A stretch of 33,528 bases of DNA from Holophagae bacterium (GCA_029263455.1 JAJCXM010000006.1:1-33528), one strand, 5' to 3'. Shown: positions 15,849 through 24,575, counted from the stretch's first letter. Notes: generated by a model not told the origin, from the letters alone. Numbers and translations: made by a program.

Positions 15849-17414
15849 ATGACCCAACCTAACCTCACTTGTATCGACGACCTAAACTCGGCCTGCAGCG
15901 CCATTTCCCCTTGGGATGCGGTTATTCTGGTGAGTAGCCATATCGCTGAAACAGGGATTGAGGCCATTGATCGCGCCCTCCATCAAGCCAGTTCGACCGA
16001 CATGAGTTTGGGCAAAGAGACCCAGTTACTCATCGAGCCAGATTTAGCTGGCGGTCGCTTGATCCTGGCTCCAACAGGACCACTTGATCGAGATTTTGAC
16101 GACGTCAGGCGCTTCGCTGACGCAGCGGGTTCAGGCATCTTAAGGGCAAAGCGGGCCGGTGCAAAAGCACCCATCATCTTGGTGCGCGGGGTGCCTCATC
16201 ATTTAGCCTTTGCGCATGCCCATGAAGTAAGTGTCCTTGGGGCACTTCAAGCCCTTTGGCAGCCACTCGAGGCGCGTGAAGACTTGGGAGATGACACGAG
16301 TGAACCCATTGCCCGAATAGCCATTGAGGCACCAGAAAATGGTGAGCCAGACGTTTTTTGCGATTGGTTGTGGGCAGTGGAAAGCGGTCGACGCGTCACC
16401 CGAGATGTGGCCGGTGCAAATCCAGAACGCATGAGCCCGCCCAATATGGCCACCTATTGCGAAGCCTTGTTTTCAGATTCATGTATCCAGCTGGAAATCA
16501 TCGCGGACGTCGAAACCATCGCCCAGCAATATCCATTAGCTTACGCCGTTTCGCGAGCCTCGCTCGCGGTTCCCCGACACCATCCTCGTATCGTACGCAT
16601 GAAATACGTCGCTGACGGCATCATCAATCACAGTTATTTTCTTGCAGGCAAGGGCCTCAGCTATGACACAGGTGGAGCCGACCTCAAAGTTGGCGGTCAC
16701 ATGGCCGGCATGAGTCGAGACAAAGGCGGCGGGGCAGCCGTCATCGGCTTTATGAAATTCCTAAATGAAGTGAGACCGCCAGGCATTCAAGTCATCGCTG
16801 AAGTGGGCTGTGTGCGTAATAGTGTTGGCGCCGATAGCTTCGTGAGCGATGAAATCATCCGTTCCCACGCAGGCGTAAGGGTGCGAATCGGAAACACCGA
16901 TGCTGAAGGCCGACTTGTCTTGGCAGACTTATTGTCTCATTTACGCACACAAACCGTTGAAGCACCCAACGCACATATTATGTCGATCGCTACTTTGACT
17001 GGCCACTCAGGCCGAGCTGCTGGTCCTTACACAATAGCCATGGACAATGGTCCCGCATGCGATGCAGGTTTTTCGGCTCGCCTTTCCGAAATCGGAGATC
17101 TGTGGGGGGACCCTTTTGAAATATCGCGTTTGCGACGTGAAGACTGGGCGTTTGTCGCGCCAAGATCAGCTGCTGATGACGTACTTAGCGCCAATAATTT
17201 GCCTTCCACGGCAACGGACCGCGGGCACCAATACCCGATGGCCTTCTTATCTCGTGCATCTGGTTTAGACCAACACGGTCGCACAAGCGGGGTACCGATT
17301 CCTTATACACATATAGACATCGGCGGTAGTGCCTATGAATCGGGTGACTGGCAACACGGCCGTCCAACGGCAGCGCCCTTAACCGCTTTGATTGCGGCTC
17401 TACTGCGTGCTTAG
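15849..17414 (+). CDS. M17-family leucyl aminopeptidase
   Basis: The product is 521 residues. The C-terminal catalytic domain has the M17 metal and substrate motifs: GKGLSYDTGG (~268-277, Lys and Asp ligands), MSRDKGGGAAVIGF (~288, Asp ligand) and the signature NTDAEGRLVLADLL (~349) with Asp, Glu and the catalytic Arg. The N-terminal half is a poorly conserved regulatory domain. Members are cytoplasmic hexamers with two metals per subunit that remove N-terminal residues from peptides. The block normally reading ENM..G.A..PGDV is replaced by VGCVRNSVGADSFVSDEII, closer to the NPEPL1-like subgroup than to PepA. GAGG lies six bases before the ATG. Its place behind alkB is unusual. Confidence 0.87.
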   Translation: MTQPNLTCIDDLNSACSAISPWDAVILVSSHIAETGIEAIDRALHQASSTDMSLGKETQLLIEPDLAGGRLILAPTGPLDRDFDDVRRFADAAGSGILRAKRAGAKAPIILVRGVPHHLAFAHAHEVSVLGALQALWQPLEAREDLGDDTSEPIARIAIEAPENGEPDVFCDWLWAVESGRRVTRDVAGANPERMSPPNMATYCEALFSDSCIQLEIIADVETIAQQYPLAYAVSRASLAVPRHHPRIVRMKYVADGIINHSYFLAGKGLSYDTGGADLKVGGHMAGMSRDKGGGAAVIGFMKFLNEVRPPGIQVIAEVGCVRNSVGADSFVSDEIIRSHAGVRVRIGNTDAEGRLVLADLLSHLRTQTVEAPNAHIMSIATLTGHSGRAAGPYTIAMDNGPACDAGFSARLSEIGDLWGDPFEISRLRREDWAFVAPRSAADDVLSANNLPSTATDRGHQYPMAFLSRASGLDQHGRTSGVPIPYTHIDIGGSAYESGDWQHGRPTAAPLTALIAALLRA

Positions 17415-17542
17415 GCTGATTCGATCCGGTAATTTGTTGCTCTTAAGCTGTATTATGTGATTATGTTTGCGCAACCTTTTTCGAATCTGAGGGTTATAGA
17501 TAATAACGCATTCGATTATTTTAAATACTCAAGGAGACATCC

Positions 17543-18316
17543 ATGAAACTCATCATCTTATTGCTAGCGGCAACACCTTTGATGGCCGAACTGGTCACTG
17601 CAGAAGTCGCTTACGAAAGCGATGGCCTGACGATGAAGGGTTACCTCGCTTATAACGATCAATTTGAGGGCCCGCGCCCAGGTGTCTTGGTTGTCCACGA
17701 ATGGTGGGGACACAACGATTATTCGCGCAAACGTGCGGAAATGTTAGCCGATCTAGGCTACACCGCCTTAGCCGTCGATATGTATGGCGACGGCAAACAG
17801 GCAGACCACCCAGAGGATGCGGGCAAATTTGTGCAGGAAGTCTTCAGTAATTTTGGAGCTGCTCTCAAGCGTTTCAACGTCGCCATGGAACTGTTAAAAA
17901 GCCACCCGACAACGGATGCCAATCGCATCGCTGCCATCGGTTATTGCTTTGGTGGTGCCACCGTACTATCCGTCGCACGTGAAGGTTATGACCTTAAGGG
18001 TGTTGTCAGTTTTCATGGCTCATTAGGGACGCCAAGACCTGCAGAGAAAGGTAAAGTAAAAGCACGCGTGCTTGTTTGCCATGGTTCCGATGATCCATTC
18101 GTTACGCCTGAACAAATGGCCGCATTTAAAGCCGAAATGGAGTCCGCCGAAGTGAACTACGAAGTGAAAATTTACGAGGGCGCTAAACACAGCTTCACCA
18201 ATCCTGACGCGGATGCCAACGGCAAAAAATTCGGTATGCCGCTTGAGTACAACAAAGCAGCTGATGAAGCATCGTGGGCCGACATGAAAGCCATGTTCAA
18301 GGAAATCTTCAAATAA
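17543..18316 (+). CDS. Exported dienelactone hydrolase-family protein
   Basis: The product is 257 residues with a signal peptide (MKLIILLLAATPLMAELV). The alpha/beta-hydrolase catalytic triad of the family is complete: nucleophile Cys135 in GYCFGG, Asp183 or Asp184 in HGSDDPF, and His216 in AKHSFTNP. The oxyanion segment is VHEWWGHNDY. Cytoplasmic members hydrolyse dienelactone in chloroaromatic degradation; exported members have mostly unknown ester or lactone substrates. AAGGAG lies seven bases before the ATG. It stands alone, with 128 bases before it and 121 after. Confidence 0.92.
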   Translation: MKLIILLLAATPLMAELVTAEVAYESDGLTMKGYLAYNDQFEGPRPGVLVVHEWWGHNDYSRKRAEMLADLGYTALAVDMYGDGKQADHPEDAGKFVQEVFSNFGAALKRFNVAMELLKSHPTTDANRIAAIGYCFGGATVLSVAREGYDLKGVVSFHGSLGTPRPAEKGKVKARVLVCHGSDDPFVTPEQMAAFKAEMESAEVNYEVKIYEGAKHSFTNPDADANGKKFGMPLEYNKAADEASWADMKAMFKEIFK

Positions 18317-18398
18317 CGTTCGACTTATCGTGAACTAACGAAGCGTTCGACAGTGATGAATTCCAGGGCTGTCATCGACACACATCTATTTATTTCCT

Positions 18399-18424
18399 AA
18401 GTTATGACTATGGGTTCATAACTT
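18399..18424. promoter_or_regulatory. Perfect inverted repeat directly before the MAPEG ribosome site
   Basis: AAGTTATGA (18399-18407) and TCATAACTT (18416-18424) are exact complements around an 8-base loop. The right arm ends three bases before GGAGGA, the ribosome site of the MAPEG gene. It could be a regulator-binding operator or a leader hairpin that affects translation start. Confidence 0.5.
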
Positions 18425-18437
18425 ACTGGAGGACAAG

Positions 18438-18830
18438 ATGACGACTGACCTGTATTACCTGACGCTTACGTGCCTGCTATGCATGTTCCTGTGGCTACCC
18501 TATATCGGAGCACGAGCGCTTAAATATGGCCTTTTAAGCGCGTCCGACTACAAAAAATTGAGCGAACGTAAATTGCCCATTTGGGTTGCGCGAGCTCATC
18601 GCTCTCATATGAATCTACTTGAGAACCTGCCTCATTTTGCCGCATTAGTCTTGGTGGCTCATGCAGCAGGCATGGCTAATTCAGTTACTGCGACAGCCTG
18701 TATGGTCTTTTTCTGGGCACGTATCGCCCATGCCGTTGTGTTTGTGGCAGGGACAGCCTACGTCAGAACACTTGCCTTCTTTGCAGGATTCGTCGCCGAG
18801 CTTGTCATCGCCTATCAAATCCTAGCCTGA
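18438..18830 (+). CDS. MAPEG-family integral membrane protein
   Basis: The product is 130 residues with four hydrophobic helices, the size and layout of bacterial MAPEG proteins. Diagnostic pieces are the RAHRSHMNLLENLPHFAALV segment, with the conserved Arg/His-N-E-N/L-P pattern between helices 1 and 2, and FFWARIAHAVVFVAGTAYVR between helices 3 and 4. Eukaryotic relatives are glutathione transferases or leukotriene synthases; the substrate of this bacterial subgroup is unknown. GGAGGA is well placed before the ATG. The gene stands alone and its leader contains a perfect inverted repeat. Confidence 0.87.
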   Translation: MTTDLYYLTLTCLLCMFLWLPYIGARALKYGLLSASDYKKLSERKLPIWVARAHRSHMNLLENLPHFAALVLVAHAAGMANSVTATACMVFFWARIAHAVVFVAGTAYVRTLAFFAGFVAELVIAYQILA

Positions 18831-18892
18831 CACGTTCTGAGCCATCGCCGTCACTATTGACCACCCACTATTGATTTCGAGAACGAGCGCGC

Positions 18893-19002
18893 GAATATGA
18901 AAGATATTCACGTGTAGGCTTGTGACACAACTCTGACCCAGATATGAATTTATGCAAAACCTCGGGTGACTGACGAACTGCATCGCTGAACAGCCGTATA
19001 AT
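18893..19002 (+). promoter_or_regulatory. Control region of the propeller / Ig-like operon
   Basis: A consensus TATAAT at 18997-19002 lies about 40 bases before the start codon at 19043, with no convincing -35 box 16-18 bases upstream. Further up, GAATAT-gaaag-ATATTC (18893-18909) is a perfect short palindrome. An activator-dependent promoter would fit, but this is inference. Confidence 0.35.
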
Positions 19003-19042
19003 CAATATTACAAATGTGTTCAGTGATCCAACGGAGGTACCT

Positions 19043-20140
19043 ATGTTTTTGATTCTTTGTTTGTCTTGGTTTGCAGCCGATATGGAAGCCAATCAACCCA
19101 TCCAGTCGATTTCAGTATTGGAATTTATGGATGATGGCACCCTGCTCATTGGGGATTCGATTGGCGGTCAAGTTATTGCCGTCGACCTTGGTGAGCAAAA
19201 CGATGGCAGTGAGGTGAATCGATTATCGGTGCCTGATCTCGAATCCAAGTTGGCGCAAATGTTGGGAACACAACCAGCCGACGTGTTGATCCACGACATG
19301 GCCGTACACCCGGGTTCCCGTGAGGTCTACCTAGCCGTGTCTCGTTCACGCGCAAAGTGGAATAGTCGCTGGGAGTTACCTAACCATTTGGCCAATAGTA
19401 CGACGCTGCTGAAAATGACGCCTGAAGGTGAGTTTTCTGAAGTTAATCTAAAGACGCTTAAGCAAAGTAGCGTTTCCTTGAAGAGCCCCATCGATGCTGC
19501 CAAGGAACATCGCTGGATGAAGGGTCTCAGTCAACGGGTGGAGGCCATCACCGACATTACCTTTAGTGAGGGCAATATTTATGTCGCTGGTCTTTCCAAC
19601 GAAGAGTTTTCCTCGTCGATTTGGAAAGTAGGCTATCCGCTTAAAGAAAGCGCAGCCGCGACCTCCATTGAAATCTTTCACGGCGCGCACGGTAAATACG
19701 AGACTCATTCACCCATTCGCACCTTTGTTCCTTACACACTCAACAACAAAGAACATCTGCTTGCCGCCTACTTATGCACCCCATTTGTCACCATCGAAGT
19801 AGATGACTTGAAGCCAGCTGCCAAGATTAAAGGTCGAACCGTGGCTGAATTTGGCTCAGGTAATTATCCACTGGACATGGTAGTTATTGATTCCAGTGAC
19901 GGCCCTCAGATTATGATTTCGAACAGCAATTTACCCATTATGTTCGTCAACCCCAAAGACATCGAGTCTTTTAAAGGCGAAATTACGGAGCAGCCCAAAA
20001 CCTATGCGGCCGGCGTCAAAACCGAATACCACTCTGGTACTGGCATCTTGCATCTTGACAACCTGTCGCCCAAAAGTGTCGTCATGATTCAGCGATTACC
20101 TAGCGGTAAGCTTGATTTGGTCTCTATCGCCTTTCAATAA
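19043..20140 (+). CDS. Secreted beta-propeller-like protein
   Basis: The product is 365 residues. The start at 19043 is set by ACGGAGGT six bases upstream; the frame extends nine codons further. The first 16 residues (MFLILCLSWFAADME) form a very short uncharged export signal. The mature part has repeated 'visits' of the type found in propeller blades: DGTLLIGDSIGGQVIAVDL, DMAVHPGSREVYLAVSRS, ITFSEGNIYVAGLSNEEFSS, GNYPLDMVVIDSSDGPQIMI. It looks like a 7-bladed or 6-bladed quinoprotein/NHL-type fold without the cytochrome motifs. The next gene begins two bases after the stop, so the two are co-translated and probably work together at the cell surface or in the periplasm. Substrate unknown. Confidence 0.72.
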   Translation: MFLILCLSWFAADMEANQPIQSISVLEFMDDGTLLIGDSIGGQVIAVDLGEQNDGSEVNRLSVPDLESKLAQMLGTQPADVLIHDMAVHPGSREVYLAVSRSRAKWNSRWELPNHLANSTTLLKMTPEGEFSEVNLKTLKQSSVSLKSPIDAAKEHRWMKGLSQRVEAITDITFSEGNIYVAGLSNEEFSSSIWKVGYPLKESAAATSIEIFHGAHGKYETHSPIRTFVPYTLNNKEHLLAAYLCTPFVTIEVDDLKPAAKIKGRTVAEFGSGNYPLDMVVIDSSDGPQIMISNSNLPIMFVNPKDIESFKGEITEQPKTYAAGVKTEYHSGTGILHLDNLSPKSVVMIQRLPSGKLDLVSIAFQ

Positions 20141-20142
20141 GT

Positions 20143-21210
20143 ATGGCGCTCATATGGCTCTTGCTCTTCAGCCAAAGTGACGGATCGCTAAAGGCTGAAT
20201 GGGCTACGACAGGAAAAACGGGTGTACGTATCACTGGATGGCGTGCACCCGACCTGATCAGGACCTCGGAATTTGATCAGGCTCAGCTGAACCGGTTCCT
20301 AAAAGTCTATGTCGGAGAAACACCGCCTGTTGCCAGCCCGTCGGTGCTGGGACAGGTGAATGTCATCCCTGATGGGCTGGCGTTTGAGCCGCGTTATCCA
20401 CTTATCGCCGGTGAACAATACGTTGCCGTTCTCGCGCTAGATATGCTTGAAGGCGAGCGCTTGCCATGGACCGACAGCTATGTCATTCCAAAATCGCCAG
20501 GCTCATCACCGACCGTCACGGCCGTTTATCCGATGGTTGAGGTTGTGCCCGCCAACTTATTGCGTTTCTATATCCAATTCTCTCAACCGATGTCCGAGAA
20601 CGATCCACATGCAAAGGTTCATCTCAATGTGAATGGCGAAACGGTCGATCTACCCTTTGTTGAGGTGCCAAACGGCCTTTGGAACAAACACCGGACACGA
20701 TTGACATTAATCCTGCACCCGGGACGCATCAAACGCGAGGTTGGCCCAAACATAGCGCTTGGGCCAATCATATCAAGCGGTGATCAAATCGAATTGGTGG
20801 TTGACGCCGCTTTTGCGGGCGGTGAGTTGCAACCCATGCCCGCTACATTTAGGCAGTCGTACATGGTCGGAGAACCCATACGCACGGGATTTGATCCCAT
20901 GTCATGGCAATTCGAAATCCCCTCAGCTGGATCGAAAGACGCTTTGACGATCAAATTCGATCGCGCCCTTGATCAAATCCTGCTAGACCGTATGGTCACC
21001 ATTGAGACGAAGCAACCGACCTCGATTAAATCAAGTGCCTTTCAATTGAGCTTCTTGCCTGTCGAAGCTTGGCAACGCGGAGCATTCAATTTAGTTTTCG
21101 ATCCAGCCTTAGAAGACCTAGCCGGCAACCGACCTGGCCGCGCATTTGATCACGATTCAGAAATCTACTCAAAAAATGTTGAGCTGACCCATGTGATCCA
21201 CATTCAATAG
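20143..21210 (+). CDS. Secreted protein with Ig-like (SbsA/Big_5-type) segments
   Basis: The product is 355 residues with a 12-residue hydrophobic start (MALIWLLLFSQS) lacking positive charge. Segments such as TAVYPMVEVVPANLLRFYIQ followed by FSQPMSEND, and LTIKFDRALDQILLDRMVTI, match the 'vP.n..i.i.Fs.pmd' pattern of bacterial Ig-like domains that describe surface proteins. The end, DPALEDLAGNRPGRAFDHD, is the 'lkDlaGN' closing strand of the same domain type. The start codon lies two bases after the stop of the propeller gene. Function unknown. Together with the upstream protein it is likely an exported two-protein unit. Confidence 0.75.
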   Translation: MALIWLLLFSQSDGSLKAEWATTGKTGVRITGWRAPDLIRTSEFDQAQLNRFLKVYVGETPPVASPSVLGQVNVIPDGLAFEPRYPLIAGEQYVAVLALDMLEGERLPWTDSYVIPKSPGSSPTVTAVYPMVEVVPANLLRFYIQFSQPMSENDPHAKVHLNVNGETVDLPFVEVPNGLWNKHRTRLTLILHPGRIKREVGPNIALGPIISSGDQIELVVDAAFAGGELQPMPATFRQSYMVGEPIRTGFDPMSWQFEIPSAGSKDALTIKFDRALDQILLDRMVTIETKQPTSIKSSAFQLSFLPVEAWQRGAFNLVFDPALEDLAGNRPGRAFDHDSEIYSKNVELTHVIHIQ

Positions 21211-21714
21211 ATCAGAAGCAAGCAGCAAGCGGCAAGCTTCAAGCAGCGCCATAGCGCGACAGGATATAGCCCCGACCGTCAGGTCGGGGATAGGTCATAA
21301 AAAAGATCCTGAGCCCTCGTAGGACGGCACATCCGGCCTCCGATGTTAGGGCTAGATCTTGCGTATTAAAGATCTCTCTTTGGATACAAAAGGTTTAATC
21401 CCAACAACGTACGTCAAAACCGACCGCATAATGCTCTCCAAACTTCTGCCGCCCGAAGGGGCTCTGTGAGGATTGTTACGCTCGACCCCGGCCTTACGAC
21501 CGGGGCTAAAACCTGCCGCCTCGGTGAGGCTTAAAACAAGGCACACAAGGTGATCCACGCCCGACTCAAGTGTGAAGATTCAAGCCTCCGATATGGAGTG
21601 CGCGCAGCTTACTGCCGCTGTCGCTTGCTGCCGCTTTTGATCACAGCCTCAATGACGATGAAGAGCCCACATCGATGAACACGCTCGTCGAGCGTCTTAC
21701 TTCATGCAAGGCCT
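21211..21714. repeat. Intergenic repeat cluster II, bounded by inverted AGC/AAGC-rich ends
   Basis: No gene. The left end (GATCAGAAGCAAGCAGCAAGC, from 21210) and the right end (GCTTGCTGCCGCTTTTGATC, to about 21641) are inverted copies, giving a ~430-base element. Inside are module C (21246-21301) with the hairpin CCCCGACC-gtca-GGTCGGGG, a foldback AAGATC..AGCCCT / AGGGCT.AGATCTT (about 21304-21360), a hairpin CCCCGG-N8-CCGGGG (21486-21505) and GCCTC-ggt-GAGGC (~21518-21530). A partial copy of module E follows (to ~21700). It lies between convergent genes. Confidence 0.75.
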
Positions 21715-22869
21715 CTAGCGCTGCCGCAATGAAACGTTGTATACGACCACCTGCATGTCGCCAGACTCTAAAGTCTGCAGACTGAACACTTTGTCACCTA
21801 ACGTCGTCATCTTCGGCATGTAGCCTGCCGGAGTCAATCGCGTCATAGCATGATTAGAAAGCGTCCATTGTGCCAGTAACTGCCCCTTGCGATTGATCAG
21901 ATCAGCGCGATTAATGCCACGAGCGTGGTGCACATCGCGGACGACAAAAATGCTGCCATCGGATCGAGGCACCAAGGAGTAAATGAGTGGTTGGACTGGC
22001 GCCAATTCAGCCTCCACAACCGCTTGTCTAACAACAGAAGGCGTCACGATTTCAGCTATCTCTGGATCGGCAGCGATGGCTTCCAAGAGCGAGTCGAGCA
22101 TGGCGGCTCTGGATTCTTCGCTCTCCAAAAGGATCTTCCCAGGACCCGCGATCGTGGTTATGACCTGGCCTTTCGCATCGATTACCGTGATCGAGTATTG
22201 ATCGCCTAAGGCGATTAAACCGTGACCTTGATGGTCAAACGTAAACACGGGCAGCCGCTGATACAAGAGCTTGAGCTGCTGGGCAATTCTCGAAACCCAA
22301 TACTCAGGGTCTTGAAAACGTGATTGATCGGCCTTGCGACCGACCGTTTGATTGAATTCCGCCAGGACATCCATATTGGAATTCGAAAGCCGCGTTTCAT
22401 ACAGCATAGTGTTCTTAGCCTTATTGGCTTGCACCTCGAAGCTCAACCAAGTGCCATCCATGGGCGAAGCTGAAGCTGACAAAACAATCGCTTGTCGTTC
22501 GTTTGCATAAGATGATTGGTACTCCAGTTCAGCATCAAACGTCATCACCACCGGTTTGATGCCACCGCGTAAATCGAGCACACAAAGCGAGCCATCACCC
22601 AAAATCTGCACTGCCATCAACCCTTGGCTTTCCGCAGGTCCCTGACCTTCACGCACAAGTTGTCGCAGGAAGTTGCCTTGATGATCGAAGGCCAATAGCC
22701 GGTTGTCCCTAGGATCACAAATCAGAATATGTTGATCATTGACGGCCAACGAGACGCGAACATCGTTCCAAATGAAGTGTTCATCGTCGTTGGCGCCGAA
22801 TCGCAGCAGCTCCTGTGAGTCTAATTCAGGTACGTCCCCCAAAAGACATAGTAGACTCATGAACATCAT
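21715..22869 (-). CDS. Secreted 6-bladed beta-propeller protein
   Basis: The product is 384 residues from the ATG at 22869; AGGTGA lies seven bases upstream and a GTG one codon earlier is possible. After a short hydrophobic start (MMFMSLLCLLGDVPE) come propeller strands of the 6-bladed family: ILICDPRDNRLLAFDHQGNF, then LRQLVREGQGPAES with the diagnostic G.GPGE-like turn, SLCVLDLRGG, GLIALGDQYSITVIDAKGQ, and GSIFVVRDVHHARGINRADL. The family is common in secreted or periplasmic proteins of Bacteroidota and Acidobacteriota and its ligands are mostly unknown. It is monocistronic as far as visible and flanked by repeat clusters on both sides. Confidence 0.78.
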   Translation of the reverse strand: MMFMSLLCLLGDVPELDSQELLRFGANDDEHFIWNDVRVSLAVNDQHILICDPRDNRLLAFDHQGNFLRQLVREGQGPAESQGLMAVQILGDGSLCVLDLRGGIKPVVMTFDAELEYQSSYANERQAIVLSASASPMDGTWLSFEVQANKAKNTMLYETRLSNSNMDVLAEFNQTVGRKADQSRFQDPEYWVSRIAQQLKLLYQRLPVFTFDHQGHGLIALGDQYSITVIDAKGQVITTIAGPGKILLESEESRAAMLDSLLEAIAADPEIAEIVTPSVVRQAVVEAELAPVQPLIYSLVPRSDGSIFVVRDVHHARGINRADLINRKGQLLAQWTLSNHAMTRLTPAGYMPKMTTLGDKVFSLQTLESGDMQVVVYNVSLRQR

Positions 22870-22954
22870 CACTTTGTCACCTCCAGGCAGACCTAGAACA
22901 TACGTTAATCAACTCAGTGTCGTTTAGATTAATAGTACCTGGGGACGTGTCACG

Positions 22955-23360
22955 GTAACATGCTTCAAGCAACAAGCATGTGAGTCGGAGTTCCCTCGGC
23001 CCGTCAACTAGTGAAGCCGGCTAGCCGGAGGTTCGACTGTTAGCCTTCATCCAATCGTGGCACATGCGTACCGCTTGTGATGTTAAGGAGTTCCGTTCAA
23101 CATAGCTGCAGCCTTCCTGACGTCCCCACTCACCTCCCCCGAAGCGCCAAAGCGCGGCAGGATATAGCCCCGACCGTCAGGTTGGGGAAAGGTCATAAAA
23201 CGAGTCCCGAGCCCCTTAGGGCGACACATCAAGCACCCACCGCCCAAGCCCTGCCCCGATTAGCGCCCGCGAAGCAAGCATCGCGATGTGTAACTTATCG
23301 TGCCTGGCGAGGCTGTTCGAAAAAGCGGAGGCAAGCCTCCGCAATCCACAGCGGATAACT
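22955..23360. repeat. Intergenic repeat cluster III
   Basis: No gene between 22873 and 23428. In order: a short AAGC-rich stretch (22961-22978), module B (22980-23050) with palindrome CCGGCTAGCCGG at 23017-23028, the end of module E (CACATGCGTACCGCTTGTGA, from 23058, to ~23125), and module C (23144-23199) with CCCCGACC-gtca-GGTTGGGG. The order is the same as in cluster IV, but the internal AGC-rich foldback and most of module E are missing. Confidence 0.75.
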
Positions 23361-23428
23361 TTTTGCAATACTTGCTTTGTTTCTCAAAAACGATAGATTG
23401 ACAGTAATCTCAACATTCGGAGAGGACC

Positions 23429-23716
23429 ATGTCGCTGATCATCGCCTTAATGCTCATCCAGCCAAGAGCGATCACTTGCGCGCAGCCATTGGCATTGACT
23501 TCGACCCAATGTACGGGCACCACCCAAAAAGGTAATCGCTGTAAGAACAAAGTTGCCAGTGGCACACGCTGCCATCTACACCGTGAATCAACCGCCAAGA
23601 AACCAGAACCAACCAGCACGAACACCAGCTCAGTTCAATGTTCGGGTACCACCAAAAAGGGACAACGTTGTAAGAACCGAGTCAAAAACGGCACACGCTG
23701 TCACCTCCACGATTGA
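23429..23716 (+). CDS. Small secreted protein with two Cys/His zinc-knuckle-like repeats (DUF5763-like)
   Basis: The product is 95 residues. A hydrophobic leader (MSLIIALMLIQPRAITCAQ) precedes two copies of a ~23-residue unit, QCTGTTQKGNRCKNKV..GTRCHLH and QCSGTTKKGQRCKNRV..GTRCHLH, separated by a Thr/Pro/Ser linker. Each unit supplies C-x9-C-x8-C-x-H, enough for one zinc site; the motif matches short DUF5763-type domains that usually occur singly in cytoplasmic or phage proteins. An export signal on such a domain is unusual. AGAGGA is well placed before the ATG. The stop codon overlaps the next ATG (TGATG), so it is translationally coupled to the potassium channel gene. Confidence 0.8.
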   Translation: MSLIIALMLIQPRAITCAQPLALTSTQCTGTTQKGNRCKNKVASGTRCHLHRESTAKKPEPTSTNTSSVQCSGTTKKGQRCKNRVKNGTRCHLHD

Positions 23717-24483
23717 TGGAGAATCTGCGCCGTATCCTACGTGGCGAGCATCGGCACAGCCGTCGCTTCGATCTCTTCATCCAGGCCCTCATCCTGCTTT
23801 CCGTCGTTACGTTTTCCATTGAGACGCTGCCCAACCTCTCTGACCGCGCACGAAGCGCGCTTCAAATTATGGAAACCGTTACAGTGATGGTGTTCTCGGC
23901 CGAATACGTGTTGCGGCTGTGGGCGTCCGACCACAAGAAAGGCTACGCTTTCAGCTTCTTCGGCATCGTGGACTTGATGGCCATCCTGCCCTTCTATTTG
24001 GCTTCAGGACTCGATCTGCGCTCAATACGAGCCTTTCGCCTGTTACGCCTCTTCCGAGCCTTCAAGTTGGTGCGTTACAGTCAGGCCATTGCGCGTTTCC
24101 ACCTCGCATTCCGGATCGCTAAGGAAGAAGTCGTGCTCTTCATGAGCGTGACGGGTCTCTTACTCTTCCTGGCCGCGACCGGCATTTACTATTTCGAGAA
24201 CGAAGCTCAACCGCAAATCTTCTCATCGGTGTTCGCAAGCCTCTGGTGGGCAATCTCAACGCTAACCACGGTTGGCTATGGCGACGTCTTCCCTGTCACC
24301 ACGGGTGGCCGTGTCTTCACGGGCATCATCCTCTTGATCGGGCTAGGCATCGTCTCGGTGCCAGCTGGCCTAGTCGCTTCAGCCCTCTCCAAAGCCCGCG
24401 AAATGACACCCGACCCAAGGATAAAACAGGCGGATACCGCCAATAAAACAGAGGAAACGCCCGCCCACGAAGCGACCGAATAA
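23716..24483 (+). CDS. Voltage-gated (Kv-type) potassium channel, six transmembrane segments
   Basis: The product is 255 residues. S1 to S3 are clear (LFIQALILLSVVTFSIETLP; VTVMVFSAEYVLRLW; FGIVDLMAILPFYLA). S4 carries spaced arginines (LRSIRAFRLLRLFRAFKLVR). The pore loop has SLWWAISTLTTVGYGD with the selectivity filter TVGYGD at about residues 184-190, followed by S6 (GIILLIGLGIVSVPAGLVAS). The cytoplasmic tail is short and charged and has no RCK domain. This is a complete bacterial Kv-like subunit, as in KvAP relatives, that would form tetramers in the inner membrane. The ATG at 23716 overlaps the stop of the zinc-knuckle gene by one base. Confidence 0.92.
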   Translation: MENLRRILRGEHRHSRRFDLFIQALILLSVVTFSIETLPNLSDRARSALQIMETVTVMVFSAEYVLRLWASDHKKGYAFSFFGIVDLMAILPFYLASGLDLRSIRAFRLLRLFRAFKLVRYSQAIARFHLAFRIAKEEVVLFMSVTGLLLFLAATGIYYFENEAQPQIFSSVFASLWWAISTLTTVGYGDVFPVTTGGRVFTGIILLIGLGIVSVPAGLVASALSKAREMTPDPRIKQADTANKTEETPAHEATE

Positions 24484-24514
24484 CGACCAACAATTAATGA
24501 ACTATGCGCCGCCA

Positions 24515-24543
24515 TTGACTCTAAGTTACCAAATTGGTAATAT
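24515..24543 (+). promoter_or_regulatory. higBA promoter with built-in operator
   Basis: TTGACT (24515-24520) and TAATAT (24538-24543) are separated by exactly 17 bases, a near-consensus sigma70 promoter. A perfect palindrome TTACCAAATTGGTAA (24526-24540) covers the spacer and the start of the -10 box. Binding of the HigA helix-turn-helix there would block RNA polymerase, the usual autoregulation of such modules. Confidence 0.78.
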
Positions 24544-24575
24544 GATTCTGCCAGATTGCTGTGGAGGGACCTCAT

